In this document: positions 24,901 through 36,659 of the stretch, in pieces
How the letters are laid out: every line of letters begins with the position of its first letter
Numbering within the stretch: the stretch's first letter is position 1
Source: Paralvinella palmiformis
Lineage: Eukaryota > Annelida > Polychaeta > Terebellida > Alvinellidae
Assembly (NCBI GenBank): GCA_025642065.1
Contig: JAODUP010000090.1
Span: 779,215-843,214 of the forward strand
Reading direction: 5' to 3'
Length of the DNA stretch: 64,000 bases
Notes under the pieces: model-generated
The model's database searches: none
Seen by the model: the letters and a program-made list of their open reading frames with translations, nothing else
Told to the model about the DNA's origin: nothing
Position numbers and translations under genes: made by a program

Positions 24901-25182
24901 ACATATATGTATCCCTTGTACCCAATAGCTTGACACCTACTTAGTGGCACAGACATAGGTGCCATAAATGTCCACACATTCTGTTCAGCAGAGTAGCGTT
25001 CTACTGTGTCAATGCGAGTCTGACCATCATATCCACCCAGAACATAAATGTAGCCATCCAATGATGCCATGGCTATTATTAAAAATAATACAACAGGAAA
25101 ATAATTATTTTAATATAAAATATGCAATAACTCTGATTAAATTATAAGACTATAGTCTAAATTTTTAGTAAAGAAGTTTTCA

Positions 25183-25240
<58 letters not shown>

Positions 25241-25332
25241 AAATTTAACTATTTAAGAAATATGGCAATGTAGGAACCTCTAAAACAATTAAAAATTATT
25301 AGCTAATCAATATCTGACACTCTCTCTCTCTA

Positions 25333-25373
<41 letters not shown>

Positions 25374-27507
25374 TTATAATTTCTTAACTGGACTATGACA
25401 ATACATTGTTATATAATATCCTACCCCCCCCCCCCCCTCTCTCTCTCTCTCTCTCTAACAAACCACCTACAGTGCTGCACTTCTGATAAAATACACTGAC
25501 AAAAGGCAACATAAGTAATATTTTTCAATGTTCTTAAAACCTACTTTGTGTCTATTTATTATATCTATCAACCAGTACATATACAATGTGTTTGTGCTAT
25601 GTGAGTTAGAACATCTAATTCTGTTTGAAGTGTAAAGCATATTAGAACAACTCCAGTTGATTAAGGTGCTATATAAAATAATACTATTATTGTAATAATA
25701 AGAATGAAAATTAAGTAGAATAGTTTGATAATAGTAGGCTATTTTTTTTTTAATAACTTGAGATACAATGATATAATATTATTACATAAAGACATAGACC
25801 AATATAATTTGTAAACTTGGAGCCCCCACTGTAAATCTAAAAGCTAGTAAGTATCTAGGCCAACATTAAAAACAAGTTTTGATTTTATTACTCTAAGATA
25901 TTACTTGATATTATTCTGGTATGACTTTAAGGCATTTATATAGGGAAGTGGTTATAGCGCTGTAATGCGGAATTGTTTTATTTAAAACAATGTACAAAAA
26001 AACATGATTTCTAATGATTTTTTTTATTGTAGTGATTTTATTAATATTTTTATTGTAGCAATTTTATTAATATTTTTATAAATATGGAATTTATCATATA
26101 ATTTTCAGTAAAAGTGTAAATGGCAGTTTGTTATAAATAATTATTTTCATACACAGTGGTAGTAATCTCTGGTCCAACACGCTACCGCTAGACCACACAA
26201 GTGCCCAACTGTTTGCTTGGAACTCTTTGAATATAGTTAATTGTGTCAAAAGAAAAATAATCTCTTTAATTAACATTAATATAAGATTTTGTTACATATT
26301 TCACTCATATTTTGACCAGTCTGATTTTTAATTAAAAGCTACAACTCTTACTGTGCTGCAAGCCTTTATGTCCAAGTTATAATTCTGATGTAATATATTT
26401 TTTAATTTCTTTAGGAAAATACCTCAGCAATATGTTCCTGGTTACCAGCACTAAGGAAAAACATAAACAAAGTATACACTTATATGCTCACACTGGCATA
26501 CATAGCAAAATATGTGTTAACTAAAATTTAAATATAAGAGTGCTTTATCAAATGTTTGCCTGGAAGTCATACAAGTTAATGGTATGAAAAAATCTGATTA
26601 ATAGTTATATAAACACCACATATTTTGTGGGTTTGTTTTACATACTCCACTCATATTTTCAGCAATACTTAAAACAAATTAAAAACCTATTCTAAATAAA
26701 CTCTGCTGTGCTGCAAATCTCTCAGTGAGGTTTGAATTCTGATGGAATCTGTTTTTTGGGAATATTTTTCCCAGGGAGTCACCCCTTATCTGTATGTTCC
26801 TGATGTGAGCAATGTTAAGGATAAACAAAGTATACACTAAACGATCACTCTGGCAAGATCATACAGAGTTTGATTGGATATATTATGATCAGCTGTGGGG
26901 TCAAATACATTTGTATACGAAGGTATTTAAATATTTTTTTCAAGTATTTGAGCTTTCCAAAATAAAAATTATTTGTATTTATATATAAATACTTCCAAAA
27001 GGTACTTTCTCAAATACATTAAAATACTTGTTTCAAGTACTTATTTGAATATTTTACCAAAAAAATATACATTTTCAATGGGATCTTAGAGTCTGAACAA
27101 CAGATAACAGAAGTACTGAGACAGACACAGTCTGATATGACTTAATATTTACCATGCCTTGCTCTTGGTGTCTTCATACTGGACATTTTCACCCATTTAT
27201 CCAAAATTAACTCGAAACGCAAAACACTGCTCAACACATGCTTTTCTTTATTGAATCCACCTGAAATGGTAAATAGATTACATCAATATTTATAAAAAAG
27301 CTAGTAATCAGTTATTATCCTAAATGGAGCCAATCATTTAAAGCTTAAATCTGTTCAAGCCCGAACAAAGTGAATTCTTGTAAGGTTTAAGTAAAACAAA
27401 CTTTTGTGTACTGAAATTTAGCTTTGTTGGCTTCTTTAAATTGGTAATGTCTGTAATCCCAGTTCAAAATTCTAAAAGCTGCTAACACAAACACACACAC
27501 ACACACA

Positions 27508-27542
<35 letters not shown>

Positions 27543-29256
27543 AGGCCATCTCTGGCCTTTTCTAAGCTTAAAGTCACTTTCTATTTGTGTTTACACCATT
27601 GATTTGGTTACTGTACAACTTTCAGATGTCTTTTAGCTGGCCCTATTGTAAATATGGCTAAAACCATTCAGACCTATTTGAAGAAAAAGTTATTTAGGCC
27701 TATTTGGCTCTCAGATATTACATTCTGAGTGAATGTGTTGAAGCCATTATCATATGATTTCCATTTGAAATCTAAGTTTCAACATCCTGCTATAATTTTG
27801 AAACAGCTAAGTTGCCTGAAAGAGGACTCCAAGCAAATCTAGTTGGGTCCGCTGGGCTACTTTGAAGGAAATATCCTTTTAATGTGTTAGGAAAATCTTT
27901 AACTGTAGCATTTGTAAAACATTTAAAGCTTTCATAAAGAAATATCAAGAAGATTTTCTTCAAAGAAGATATTTAGCCAAGACTACTTGATAAAACTTAC
28001 AATAGTAATAACAAATTCACTATTTATAATATATGCACAGATTGAATCACAGCAAATTAAGTTTAAAAACAAATCATAAATAGGATTTTTCTAAATTCTA
28101 CATTTACCTGAAACATATATATATTTATTTTCAGACACCACAGTTCCATGGTGACATCTTGAGAAAGGCAACTCCTTCAGCCTGACCCATTTTCCCTCAT
28201 CCATGTTATAACAATCAACATTGCTTAAATAGTTTTTGTTGTATATCTCCCCACCAACAGTCAGCAAGAGATCTTGCCTTCTTTGTGCACAGCGTGGCTG
28301 TGTGCGGGCAGTTTGTAATTCAGCATGCCTGTCCTAAAAAAAAAGAACCAACAATCTATTCAGTTAAATGTTAAATTTGTAACTGTGCAGTTAAAGGAGA
28401 GGCTTAAATAATTTTAACTTTGTGAAGTTATTTTAATAAAATACATATAACTTCCTCAAGTAATGCTGAATTCTAAAGTTCGCAAACTGGCCGTAAAACA
28501 CACTGACAATCCTATTCAGCTACCTTCAAGATAAAATATTTCATAGCTTCATCAATTAATTTACGACACTCGGTGTCCCTGGTTAGCATGGGTTCCATGT
28601 CGAGCAGATCACAAAGAAAGTATGACCGTACTAGTGGCAAACGAACATATTGGAGAACTTCACAAAGGATCTCCTCCCTACTGCCTTGGTCATGATGGAC
28701 CCAATCAATGACTGCTTGTAATACAATCTCTTCAGATTCAACCTGGAATAAAAATTTGTAACATATTTATGCAATAAAGCATCCTTCAAAAGATATAAAA
28801 AATAGAAACTGATCATAATATTCAAATATGAATTTGGAACTCACCCGCAGGGCATCAGACTCCAGAAATTCAATGAGCTTACTCTTGGGCAATAAGAGTA
28901 TTTCATCATACTTTGTCACCTCAGTAAAATTTTCCAAGGCATAATCCTTTGCCAGCTGTGAGAGACCCTCACAAACATGAGCCTCAGCAAAGCAGTGTAT
29001 ACCCAGACAGTTACTGGAGTCCATTTCATTTGCCAGAAACCTGCTACAGGCCTCCCTGATGGAGTTCATTTGGACCATGTTAGCAGCAGACAGTAGGTGC
29101 TGAGCATTCTCTTCATTGATAGTGATGTCAGAGGTATAGGCATAATCAATCAGTTGACGCATTATGACGGAGTCAATACCTTCAATTGTCACTGTTGGAG
29201 AAGTGCATTCCTTCAGGTCAACTTGAACAGAAAATAATTTATTATAAATTTAATAT

Positions 29257-29351
<95 letters not shown>

Positions 29352-30053
29352 TGAAAGAGAGTGATAATGTACATGCACAAAGTAATAAGATATAAATGAT
29401 CATTCTCTGAAATGTAGGATAGCCATAAAAACAAAGAAAAATATAGAAGAATCTCAGAATAATTAACAACAATCAGTACAATGTCACATGATCAGGCACA
29501 CCTGTAAACATGGTCAGAAAATATGGACTGCAAGCAGCCAACACATTTTTATGACAAGGGAACTGTTCATTTCCAACACATATGGTCACATCACAGAGTA
29601 CACGCTCTAGGCGCTGTTGGTTCAAACCTTGAAGTAAGGTCAGTGAATGGCCCAACTCAGAAAAGTAGAACTCATTGCAGAAATCCTCTTCATTCCTCTG
29701 AAATAAGCCTGCAATATAAAAAAGAAAAAACTTAAGGGCAAGTACGTCCTTATCAAATGTTAAAAAGCATTCTGAGATACAACATTGTATTTGTAATAGT
29801 TCAAAGCTTTTCTAATATTAAAAAACACAGCAATTTTCATTCTTTATTTCACACGGTAATTTTGAAACTTACACCATAACATTGACCCATAGGATACTAC
29901 ATTCATATCAGCCAACAGTTTGAAAATGATGTGAAGTGTTCTATTTTTTAACGATTTCTTTACATATTGATTGCTGACTTCATTACATAACAGACCTGGT
30001 AAACCTTCTAGGGTAGAAGATGCTGGTGATGGATTTCGTTCAGCTTCCTCCAT
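21932..30053 (-). CDS. Kelch-like (BTB-BACK-kelch) protein, complete, ten exons
   Basis: Exons on the minus strand: 30053-29873, 29708-29502, 29221-28845, 28742-28524, 28333-28108, 27260-27153, 25072-24896, 24731-24655, 24431-24254 and 22113-21932 (TGA at 21932-21934). All junctions are GT/AG and phases agree, giving 643 residues. After an N-terminal extension of about 80 residues come BTB (about 82-190; CDVTICVGNEQFPCHKNVL), BACK (about 195-300; SSNCLGIHCFAEAH) and six kelch blades (about 345-643) with GG/SG turns and conserved Trp, for example YIYVLGGYDGQTR. Such proteins are usually substrate adaptors of Cullin-3 ubiquitin ligases: BTB binds CUL3, kelch binds substrate. The extension and diverged last blade fit no single vertebrate paralogue I can name. 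A GTGTGCAG acceptor just 5' of the ATG suggests an intron in the 5' UTR. Confidence 0.92.
22114..24253 (-). other. Last intron of the kelch gene
   Basis: About 2.1 kb between exons 9 and 10; AT-rich, with no exon or clear mobile element seen. Confidence 0.6.
25186..25456. repeat. Microsatellite cluster in a kelch intron
   Basis: (AT)n at 25186-25238, (CT)n(AT)n at about 25319-25368, and a poly-C run plus (CT)n at 25424-25456. Confidence 0.9.
26155..26212 (-). mobile_element. SINE family B head fragment
   Basis: Minus strand reads GGGCACTTGTGTGGTC, TAGCGGTAGCGTG and GTTGGACCAGAGATTACTACC, close to the first 50 bp of the 14820-14988 copy; truncated before the B box. Confidence 0.7.
26335..26865. 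repeat. Pair of diverged direct repeats in a kelch intron
   Basis: Segments about 26335-26510 and 26680-26865 share TGTGCTGCAA, AATTCTGATG, TATGTTCCTG and AACAAAGTATACACT in the same order. Probably two old copies of one dispersed element. Confidence 0.5.
27486..27541. repeat. (CA)n(AT)n microsatellite
   Basis: ACAC repeats followed by a longer AT run, inside a kelch intron. Confidence 0.85.
29259..29344. repeat. (GT)43 microsatellite, read as (CA)43 in the kelch transcript
   Basis: Eighty-six bases of perfect GT, within the 280-bp intron between exons 2 and 3 of the kelch gene and ending 37 bp from the exon 3 acceptor. Confidence 0.95.
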
Positions 30054-30059
30054 GCCTAG

Positions 30060-30664
30060 AATACTTGCTGCACACGTTAATACAATGGTCCTTTCAGAAT
30101 TCTTCTGCCAAAAGATTCATCAATTAGAAATGTTTAAACAATGATTCAACTTCACTACTAGCCAATCATATATATTAATATATATGTGTTACGTAGAAAA
30201 ATTGTGAAAAACAGCTGGCCTATTTATCATCTACGCATCAGTTTAACATACAGTAAATGGTAGTAGACTTGATAAGTGTAAATTTTTTAAATAAGACGAC
30301 AAAAGTCATTAGTTTAGTTATTTTAAAATAAATGTTTAAAATGTGCAGTGATATATCTGTTACATAAAATATATTTGTTTTGCTAAATTTTCTTGTTGTT
30401 GTTGTTATTATTATTAGATAAATAACTAGTAAATCTAGTTGTGACAAGCATATTTTATTGCATGCTTCCCTAATGGATTACAAAGTTTATTTCCAATGAA
30501 TCAAACCCATTCATCATATAATTGTATCTTAATTAACTGTATTATACAGTTTGTAATGTGTGCTATATGCATATAGAGATAATTATATTGAAACTGGAGA
30601 ACATCTTAATACTCAGTCAAATGTTTACGAGTGACTCATATGTATAATATATGTATATACTGAT

Positions 30665-30703
<39 letters not shown>

Positions 30704-31650
30704 TATTTTACATGGTTTTATATATGAATCAGGAAAACAAATAGGTAGTTAAAATGTTTGTCATTTATGTGATAACTTCAGACTCTAGGCACAATTAAGA
30801 AGCACATATGATGTCATCATCAATCATAGTAAACCCATACTCCACCCTCTCTAATTATCATATATAGATTCTAGCTCTACCTACCTTTATTACCTGGGAT
30901 AAACCAATTAAGGTGTTCTTCTGACAGGCGTATTTGCTGGACAATAAACACCTGGGGCGTTTTAATTCTGCGCAGTACTGAGTCCTTTGTTCCTATTTGG
31001 TAACGATTATTCCAGTTTAATCAAGATTCGTGGATCTTCTTGGAATTTTATTCATACACCTTACAGCGCCACTGTTCTTGTCGTTTGTGCGCATATCAGA
31101 GTGAACTGCATCACGCTTCCAGGCTTTCTGCCTACACACCATGACAGCATAATCTGAAATATTTCTGGATATCCGAGTACAAGGCTTTCACTGACTAACA
31201 GCACCAAGCGGTCTTCCTTTGGCAGTACCCTAAACTAGACCCACCACAGTCATGTGCTTCTGTTTACGTCCGTCTGGATTTTGGCATCGAGCCAGCATTC
31301 TCCACAAACGATTCTACGAACTAGGAAATACGGAATAAAGAATGACATCACTTTGGCTGCTGTATGATACAGACCCATTTTCCTGACGTCGGGCTAAGAA
31401 TAATGTATAATGACATCTACGATTAATATAAGCAACTAGCATAACCCCTTGTATGCGGTTTTATGATCATTTAATTTAACACATTTGAGATTAATTCGTA
31501 CCATGACGTTGCGTAAACAAGCTGTTTCACTCCCTCGTTCTGTAGCACGTACTGCAGTCTGTCACTCACGCACGCACACACACGTACGTATATAACTAAC
31601 TCGATTCGATCAATATGTTACTATTTGGGTCAGAATGTTTGTTTTTTAAT
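30060..31650. other. Upstream region of the kelch gene
   Basis: No coding exon recognised. AT microsatellite at about 30669-30700. The 30880-31330 stretch is somewhat more GC-rich and could hold the promoter or a 5' UTR exon; this is a guess from position. Confidence 0.35.
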
Positions 31651-31654
31651 GTTA

Positions 31655-31770
31655 TGTGAAGGGAGGATGCATTAGATAAGCAATGCTTCAAGCATCCTCC
31701 TTTTCAACATTCTATGTGTTTGCTTTCATTAAAATTGTGTATTATGAATGTTGAAATAAACTAATTGAAT
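31655..31770 (+). mobile_element. LINE-like 3' end with hairpin and tail
   Basis: A hairpin with arms GGAGGATGC (31662-31670) and GCATCCTCC (31692-31700) is followed by GAAATAAACTAATTGAATTGAA, resembling 3' UTR tails of invertebrate LINEs. A similar TTGAATTGAATT end occurs near 51530. Confidence 0.4.
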
Positions 31771-31803
31771 TGAATATATAGATTAATAGTCCCCTAGCAG
31801 GTT

Positions 31804-31807
<4 letters not shown>

Positions 31808-31842
<35 letters not shown>
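31808..31842. repeat. (AT)n microsatellite
   Basis: Perfect AT dinucleotide tract of about 34 bp; an ACAC run follows shortly after. Confidence 0.9.
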
Positions 31843-31845
<3 letters not shown>

Positions 31846-32109
31846 AATTGCATTAAAACATTAATTGCATACACACACACACGTCCTTTAAGTACGAATA
31901 ACCGAGGCTACGTACCTTGCTTCGCATTTGGGTGAAGACAGCCATGGATACAACTGAGCTTGCGGAATTTTTCCCCACTTAAAGATAAGAAAAAGAGGTA
32001 TCAATAACGCAATTTACTGAACAGATAACTATGAATATATGCGCATCGTATGTATATGTCATGGGGAAATGAGCTGCATGATCAAAGGAAACATGCATCC
32101 TATAGATTG

Positions 32110-32255
32110 CACACGGACAGGGATGTGGCTCTTGTCACACCTGGGTCATATGGCTGACGTGCTACCGGTGACCGTGTCCCCCTGTGACACCGGATTCGAA
32201 CCACACCACTATGCTCACTTTACCACACCACTTAGCTCACTTATTTAGAGCCACA
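32110..32255 (-). mobile_element. tRNA-derived SINE-like element
   Basis: On the minus strand GTGAGCTAAGTGGTGTGG resembles an A box and GGTTCGAATCCGG is a clear B box. Confidence 0.45.
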
Positions 32256-32261
32256 AATTAG

Positions 32262-32934
32262 GCCATCATTTATATGCATATGACACCCAAGTATACATAT
32301 CTTTATCTACAGCAGACACTGTTCTTTCCCTTAAACAACTTGATGACTGTCTCAGTGATATCTCTAGCTGGATGACAAACAATAAACTTTGGCTCAATGC
32401 CAACAAAAGAGTTCATCATTATAGGCAGATCCAGACAACGCAGCAAACTTACTCATTTCTTCCCTACGAACATCCTTAGTCATAGCATCACACCATCAGA
32501 CACTGTGCGTAATCTTAGTGTTACATTTGATAGCGATTTTAATATCAGAAAACATAATTCTCTGACATGTCGCTGCTACTTCTATCATCTTCCTGACCTT
32601 CGCCGTATTCGGCGATATATTTCTCTACCAGTCGCCAAAACCATTGCTACAGCACTCATTATTAGTAGGCTTGATTACTGCAACTCTCTTCTTCATTACA
32701 TTGCATCTAAGGATATTCTAAAACTTCAGTGTGTTCAGAACTGCTTAGCTATAAGGTTGTCATACGTCTCCTTGGTTTTCCCATTCTGCCCCACTTCTGA
32801 AATCTCTTCATTGGCTCCTTGTTCAATCTCGCATCATTTTCAAAGTCTGCACTATTGCCTATCAAACTATTTCATCTGGAGAACCTTCATATCTATTTTC
32901 TATGCTTTCTTTAGCACCCAAACCCAGATGAAAA
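32262..32934 (+). pseudogene. L2-like non-LTR retrotransposon reverse transcriptase, middle part, broken
   Basis: Coding remnant with the order of the RT palm and thumb of L2/CR1-type LINEs: the active-site region reads YAYDTQ instead of YADDTQ, so one catalytic Asp is lost; then DISSWMTNNKLWLN, a shifted frame with SVTFDSDFN-like sequence, and FYHLPDLRRIRRYISLPVAKT followed by SRLDYCNSLL. Frameshifts near 32400 and after 32770. The frame stops where other repeats have inserted at 32935; its C-terminus resumes at 34343. Confidence 0.8.
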
Positions 32935-33096
32935 GTACCGAGGTCCGGGATGCGGCCGGCTCGGCCCGTCCCGGACCTCGGCCTTAGCTAAGTTCTCTCT
33001 TTCAAAATTCTGAACTCATGTGGTCTCGGATCTACTTTATTCCTCTACTCAAAACTGTACAAAAACTATACACTCCAGAACCATCACTCCACTCCT

Positions 33097-33379
33097 GGTT
33101 GGTTTTGTTTTGTTGTTCGGGGAGAATCCCCAGGCTGTCGCTTAATCAGCACAGCCTCTTCCCCCACCACTCACAGGGGAGCAGTACGGAAAGATGGAAA
33201 CCCTTTATTTTAAATAATTCAGTGCAGACGGCGGCACCATTTAACGTGGTCATCCGCCCACGATGTAGTGAGCCGAGAAATTAATCCCTGGAAAAGTTTC
33301 GACCTCTTACGGGGTTCGAATCTGCGACCATTGGCACCAAGTGCCGGGTGCTTAACCGCTAGGTCACCGGAACTCACTA
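33097..33379 (-). mobile_element. SINE family A, copy with internal deletion
   Basis: Minus strand: tRNA-like head with TAGCGGTTAAGCACCCGGC and B-box GGTTCGAACCCCG-type sequence, body with CGGCTCACTACATCGTGGG and CACGTTAAATGG, then 3' end GAGGCTGTGCTGATTAAGC, GACAGCCTGGGGATTCTCC and CCGAACAACAAAAC. About 75 bp are missing against 33391-33757. Confidence 0.85.
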
Positions 33380-33390
33380 CTACTCCACTG

Positions 33391-33757
33391 GTTTTGGTTT
33401 GGTTGGTTTTGTTGTTCGGGGAGAATCCCCAGGCTGTCGCTTAATCAGCACAGCCTCTATGTTGGAGTGGTTGAGAAACCTCCTCCCACCACTCACAGGG
33501 AAGCAGTACGGAAAGATGGAGCCGAAATACCCTGAGGGTGGTCACTGCCAGAGTGTTTTACGTCCTCAGGGGGTTTTTAACGTCCCCCTTTATTTTAAAT
33601 AATTCAGTGGAGACGGCAGCGCCATTTAACGTGGTCAGCCACCCACGATGTAGTGAGCCGAGAAATTAATCCCTGGAAAAGTTTCGACTTACGGGGTTCG
33701 AACCTGCGACCGTTGGCACCAAGTGCCGGGTGCTTTACCGCTAGGCCACCACTGGAG
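33391..33757 (-). mobile_element. SINE family A, near full length
   Basis: About 365 bp, with the same head, body and 3' end as the neighbouring copy, plus the middle segment TGGCAGTGACCACCCTCAGG. The A and B boxes allow polymerase III transcription in principle. Best reference copy for the family in this window. Confidence 0.88.
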
Positions 33758-34342
33758 CTCCACTCCTACAAACATCCGTATATATATATATATATATATA
33801 TATAAAGAGAGAGAGAGAGAATTGTCCCCTTAGCACCGTCAGCGTTGTTGTCCGGTAGACCCAGCATGGTCACCTGATCCAATCACCGCTGACTTGACTG
33901 AGTCGAGAACAATCCCCCACTAAAAACTCCTCCCACACCTCCAAACAGGTATATAAATCCCCCCCCCAGCACAATCAGCGTGTTGTCCAGTGGAGACTCG
34001 CGTGTCCCTTGATCCAATCTCCGCTGACTTGGCTGTACCATTACAAACATTCACTAACAAAGCTTTCACACATTTAACCTACACCACGAAAACATTAATA
34101 CAGTACAAACCCAACCAAACCCCGCGGTTATGACATATCTACTACACCCGTGCGATCCCGGCAGGCCACAAATACCCAAGCGGCACGGAACGGGTGACCA
34201 CCGACTTATTTCGCACATCAATCAATCAGAGCACTATGGTCTCACACCCACTGACCCCACAATTGGTCGGCCACAAACCGCTAAGCGGCACGAACGGGCG
34301 ATCACTAATTCTTCATAACATAAATTAATTCGACAACCGGCC

Positions 34343-35040
34343 ATGACTTTACACAGAGAGCTCCGTTCATCTGTTTTTCACTTGTTGTCTGTTCCCAGGG
34401 TTAAAACTCATGCTGGGACTGGTGCTTTTTCAGTTGCTGTTGCTACTCTTTGGAATTCGCTCTCTGAACATGTTAAGTCACCAAACAGCATCGTTTCTTT
34501 CCGTCACCATTTAAAAACTCACCTTTTCAGCCTTCCTAAGTTTCCTTTCCATCTGATCATTGTCGATGAACTTTGCATCGTACCAGGACTATGAGTTTGC
34601 CCAACCCCTGTACTAGATGCGCCCCTGAGCTAGATTCTTTTCGAGGATATTGGCCCTATAGTAGTTTTGTAATTATTAATATTAACAACTTGGGAGGTTT
34701 TCAGCGAGGTGCTGTAACCGCGGTTCTATCGTAGCGCCTCGTACAGTGATGATAAAGCATGCATACACCACCTTCACTCTCAAGCATTTCTCCCGTCATA
34801 CAGAAATAATTATATTCGTCGACTGGACACCGGTAGCACTACATGCCCGAGATTTGGTACACAGCGCAATGCGCTATCTCAGCTACCTGAATTTGCAATG
34901 TGATGCTTATCAACAAAAGCTGTATTTATGCAATTCTTAATATGGTAATTTATCTGCATAGTGCGTTCCATTATTTCACCAATTCTATTTGCATAATACT
35001 TTTATCTTTATGCAAATATATATATATATATATAATACAA
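34343..35040 (+). mobile_element. L2-like LINE: C-terminus of the RT and 3' UTR
   Basis: The first 250 bp encode the terminal RT block: HRELRSSVFHLLSVPR, GTGAFSVAVATLWNSLSEH, then SFRHHLKTHLFSLPKF and a stop at 34592-34594, as in L2/CR1 elements. About 430 bp of 3' UTR follow, ending in an AT tract. It continues the RT broken at 32934. A near-identical inverted copy is at 57160-57871. Confidence 0.82.
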
Positions 35041-35580
35041 ATTTAATTATTTCGAGATTCGTTTTTAACAAGTCTCGTGTTTCTGTTTACGTTAGCTGTG
35101 GAAAGGCGTAATGTGACCCGACCCAATTGTTGACCTATATTTGAAGATACTTAAATATACAACTGTGGGTTACAGTTATCGTGTGTATATCATATCTCTG
35201 CTGTGGACTTTAGAACCATCGTATTAAAGCTTTGATCCGTATGCCAACGGTGTGAGTTATATGTAGGTAAATATAAAAATTTGGTGGTTTATTTTTTGTG
35301 AATAATACTAAATTAGCGCAGTCAACAGTGGTTGTAGCTTAGAGAATAATTATAATGTGGGCTTTAAATCACCTTAATAATAAAAACTAATGTGACTATT
35401 ATGATAGAGTATAATAGTCTGGAACTAGAAGTTTGCAGCAATTTTTTAGGACTGTTAGATTTATGTGCATGATTTTTGCTTTATTCAGATATCACACACA
35501 CACACACACACACACTGCTCATTCGGCCTTTGTAGCTAACACTGACAAACAAGATTCACGTTTCATTCAGCAAATTGATC

Positions 35581-36500
35581 ATGGCACAAGGCAGTCCACT
35601 GACTACACATATTCTAGATACAGCTAGAGGTTGTCCGGCTAGAAACGTGCCCATATCGCTCTACCGGCGACAAAATGACGGATGGCATCTGCTCGCCAAT
35701 GGGTATAGTAAATTTATTGCTTTCTTCTTGGTTTACAATCAGTTTCCAAACAAAACACCTAATCTTCTGTACGATTAACATCATGGTGTAGACAGCAGCA
35801 TTATATTAATCGGTGTATGTCGAAAGCATAACCTGCATCATCCACTGCAACCATAGTAATATGAAAATCCAGCTGATTTGACAGAGCGTAGTTATGAAGC
35901 AGGTTCATATCTTTTTACAGGGCAACAAACAATGATGGACGTTGTCCGGGATTGTTAACACAACAACAATTCACACAGGGAACGTACAAGCTTTATTTCG
36001 ATACTGGAGCATACTACAACATGTTAGACGAAAAAGGATTTTTCCCTTATGTTGAGGTAGAGTGATCTGAACACTTTGTGCTTCCATGAACATGCATATA
36101 TGTTTATGTTTAATCTGATAACTGATATTTTAATGTTTAGCACAAGTAAACATATATGCAGGTGGTACAGTGTGGTTTCTCCCCAGATACAAAACACGCT
36201 TTGGTATTCTGAACACAAAATACTAGTTAATAAATAACAATGCTTCGTTTTTGTTATAATGTGTTATAGATCAATTCCATACATGTATGTATGACTGCAG
36301 TATTGATGTATGCATACAAATGAAGGCTATACATTATAATACAAACAGGTCAACAGTGAAACCACGATTTGACTCATTTGGAAAGATGCCACTCATTATT
36401 TTATTTCCAGGTCGTGTTTGTCATTAATGAACCAAACCAGCATTACCATGTACCACTGCTACTTAGTCCATATAGCTACTCAACATACAGAGGTAGCTGA
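35581..36500 (+). CDS. urah: 5-hydroxyisourate hydrolase (transthyretin-like), complete, three exons
   Basis: Exons 35581-35702, 35921-36056 and 36411-36500 (TGA at 36498) join in phase through GT/AG introns to give 115 residues, the usual size. The enzyme hydrolyses 5-hydroxyisourate, the product of urate oxidase, towards allantoin in purine breakdown. Family signatures: [16 protein letters not shown] (His10), NNDGRC (Arg48), [39 protein letters not shown] with His97/His99 and the C-terminal YRGS that distinguishes the hydrolase from transthyretin. The start is the first ATG in frame. No N-terminal PTS2-like or C-terminal SKL-like peroxisomal signal is apparent, so a cytosolic location is possible; the ending in RGS is the enzyme signature. 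No other purine-degradation gene is nearby. Confidence 0.95.
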
Positions 36501-36649
36501 TCTCCATTTATTGGATTCAGCCTGAACATGGCCAGAGATGAGTGATGATAATAATCAAAGATTATCTGTATTCCTCTGTAATGAACTGCAATTAATTTCT
36601 TTGATTGACTAGTCCATTTCACTACAGGTAGCAGCATCATATTGGTTGC

Positions 36650-36655
36650 AATAAA
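36650..36655 (+). promoter_or_regulatory. Candidate polyadenylation signal of the hydrolase gene
   Basis: AATAAA 150 nt after the stop codon. Confidence 0.55.
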
Positions 36656-36659
36656 TGTA

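Larger units (their letters stand above)
32935..34342. mobile_element. Composite insertion splitting the L2 element; hairpin at left end, two SINEs inside
   Basis: The left end carries a GC-rich hairpin: arms CCGAGGTCCGGGA (32938-32950) and TCCCGGACCTCGG (32969-32981), perfect 13-bp stem. The following 110 bp recur at 56286-56480. The right part, about 33965-34342, recurs nearly unchanged at 57965-58365 and ends GACAACCGGCC. ATGA flanks both sides of the insertion and may be a target duplication. Inside are two SINE family A copies, an AT/GA microsatellite (33778-33822) and an internal duplication (33826-33905 against 33965-34040). No transposase frame; the class (Helitron-like or other) is undecided. 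Confidence 0.6.

Noticed and set aside
29186..29472. Val-Cys and Thr-His repeat frames
   Set aside because: Translation of the (GT)43 microsatellite inside a kelch intron.
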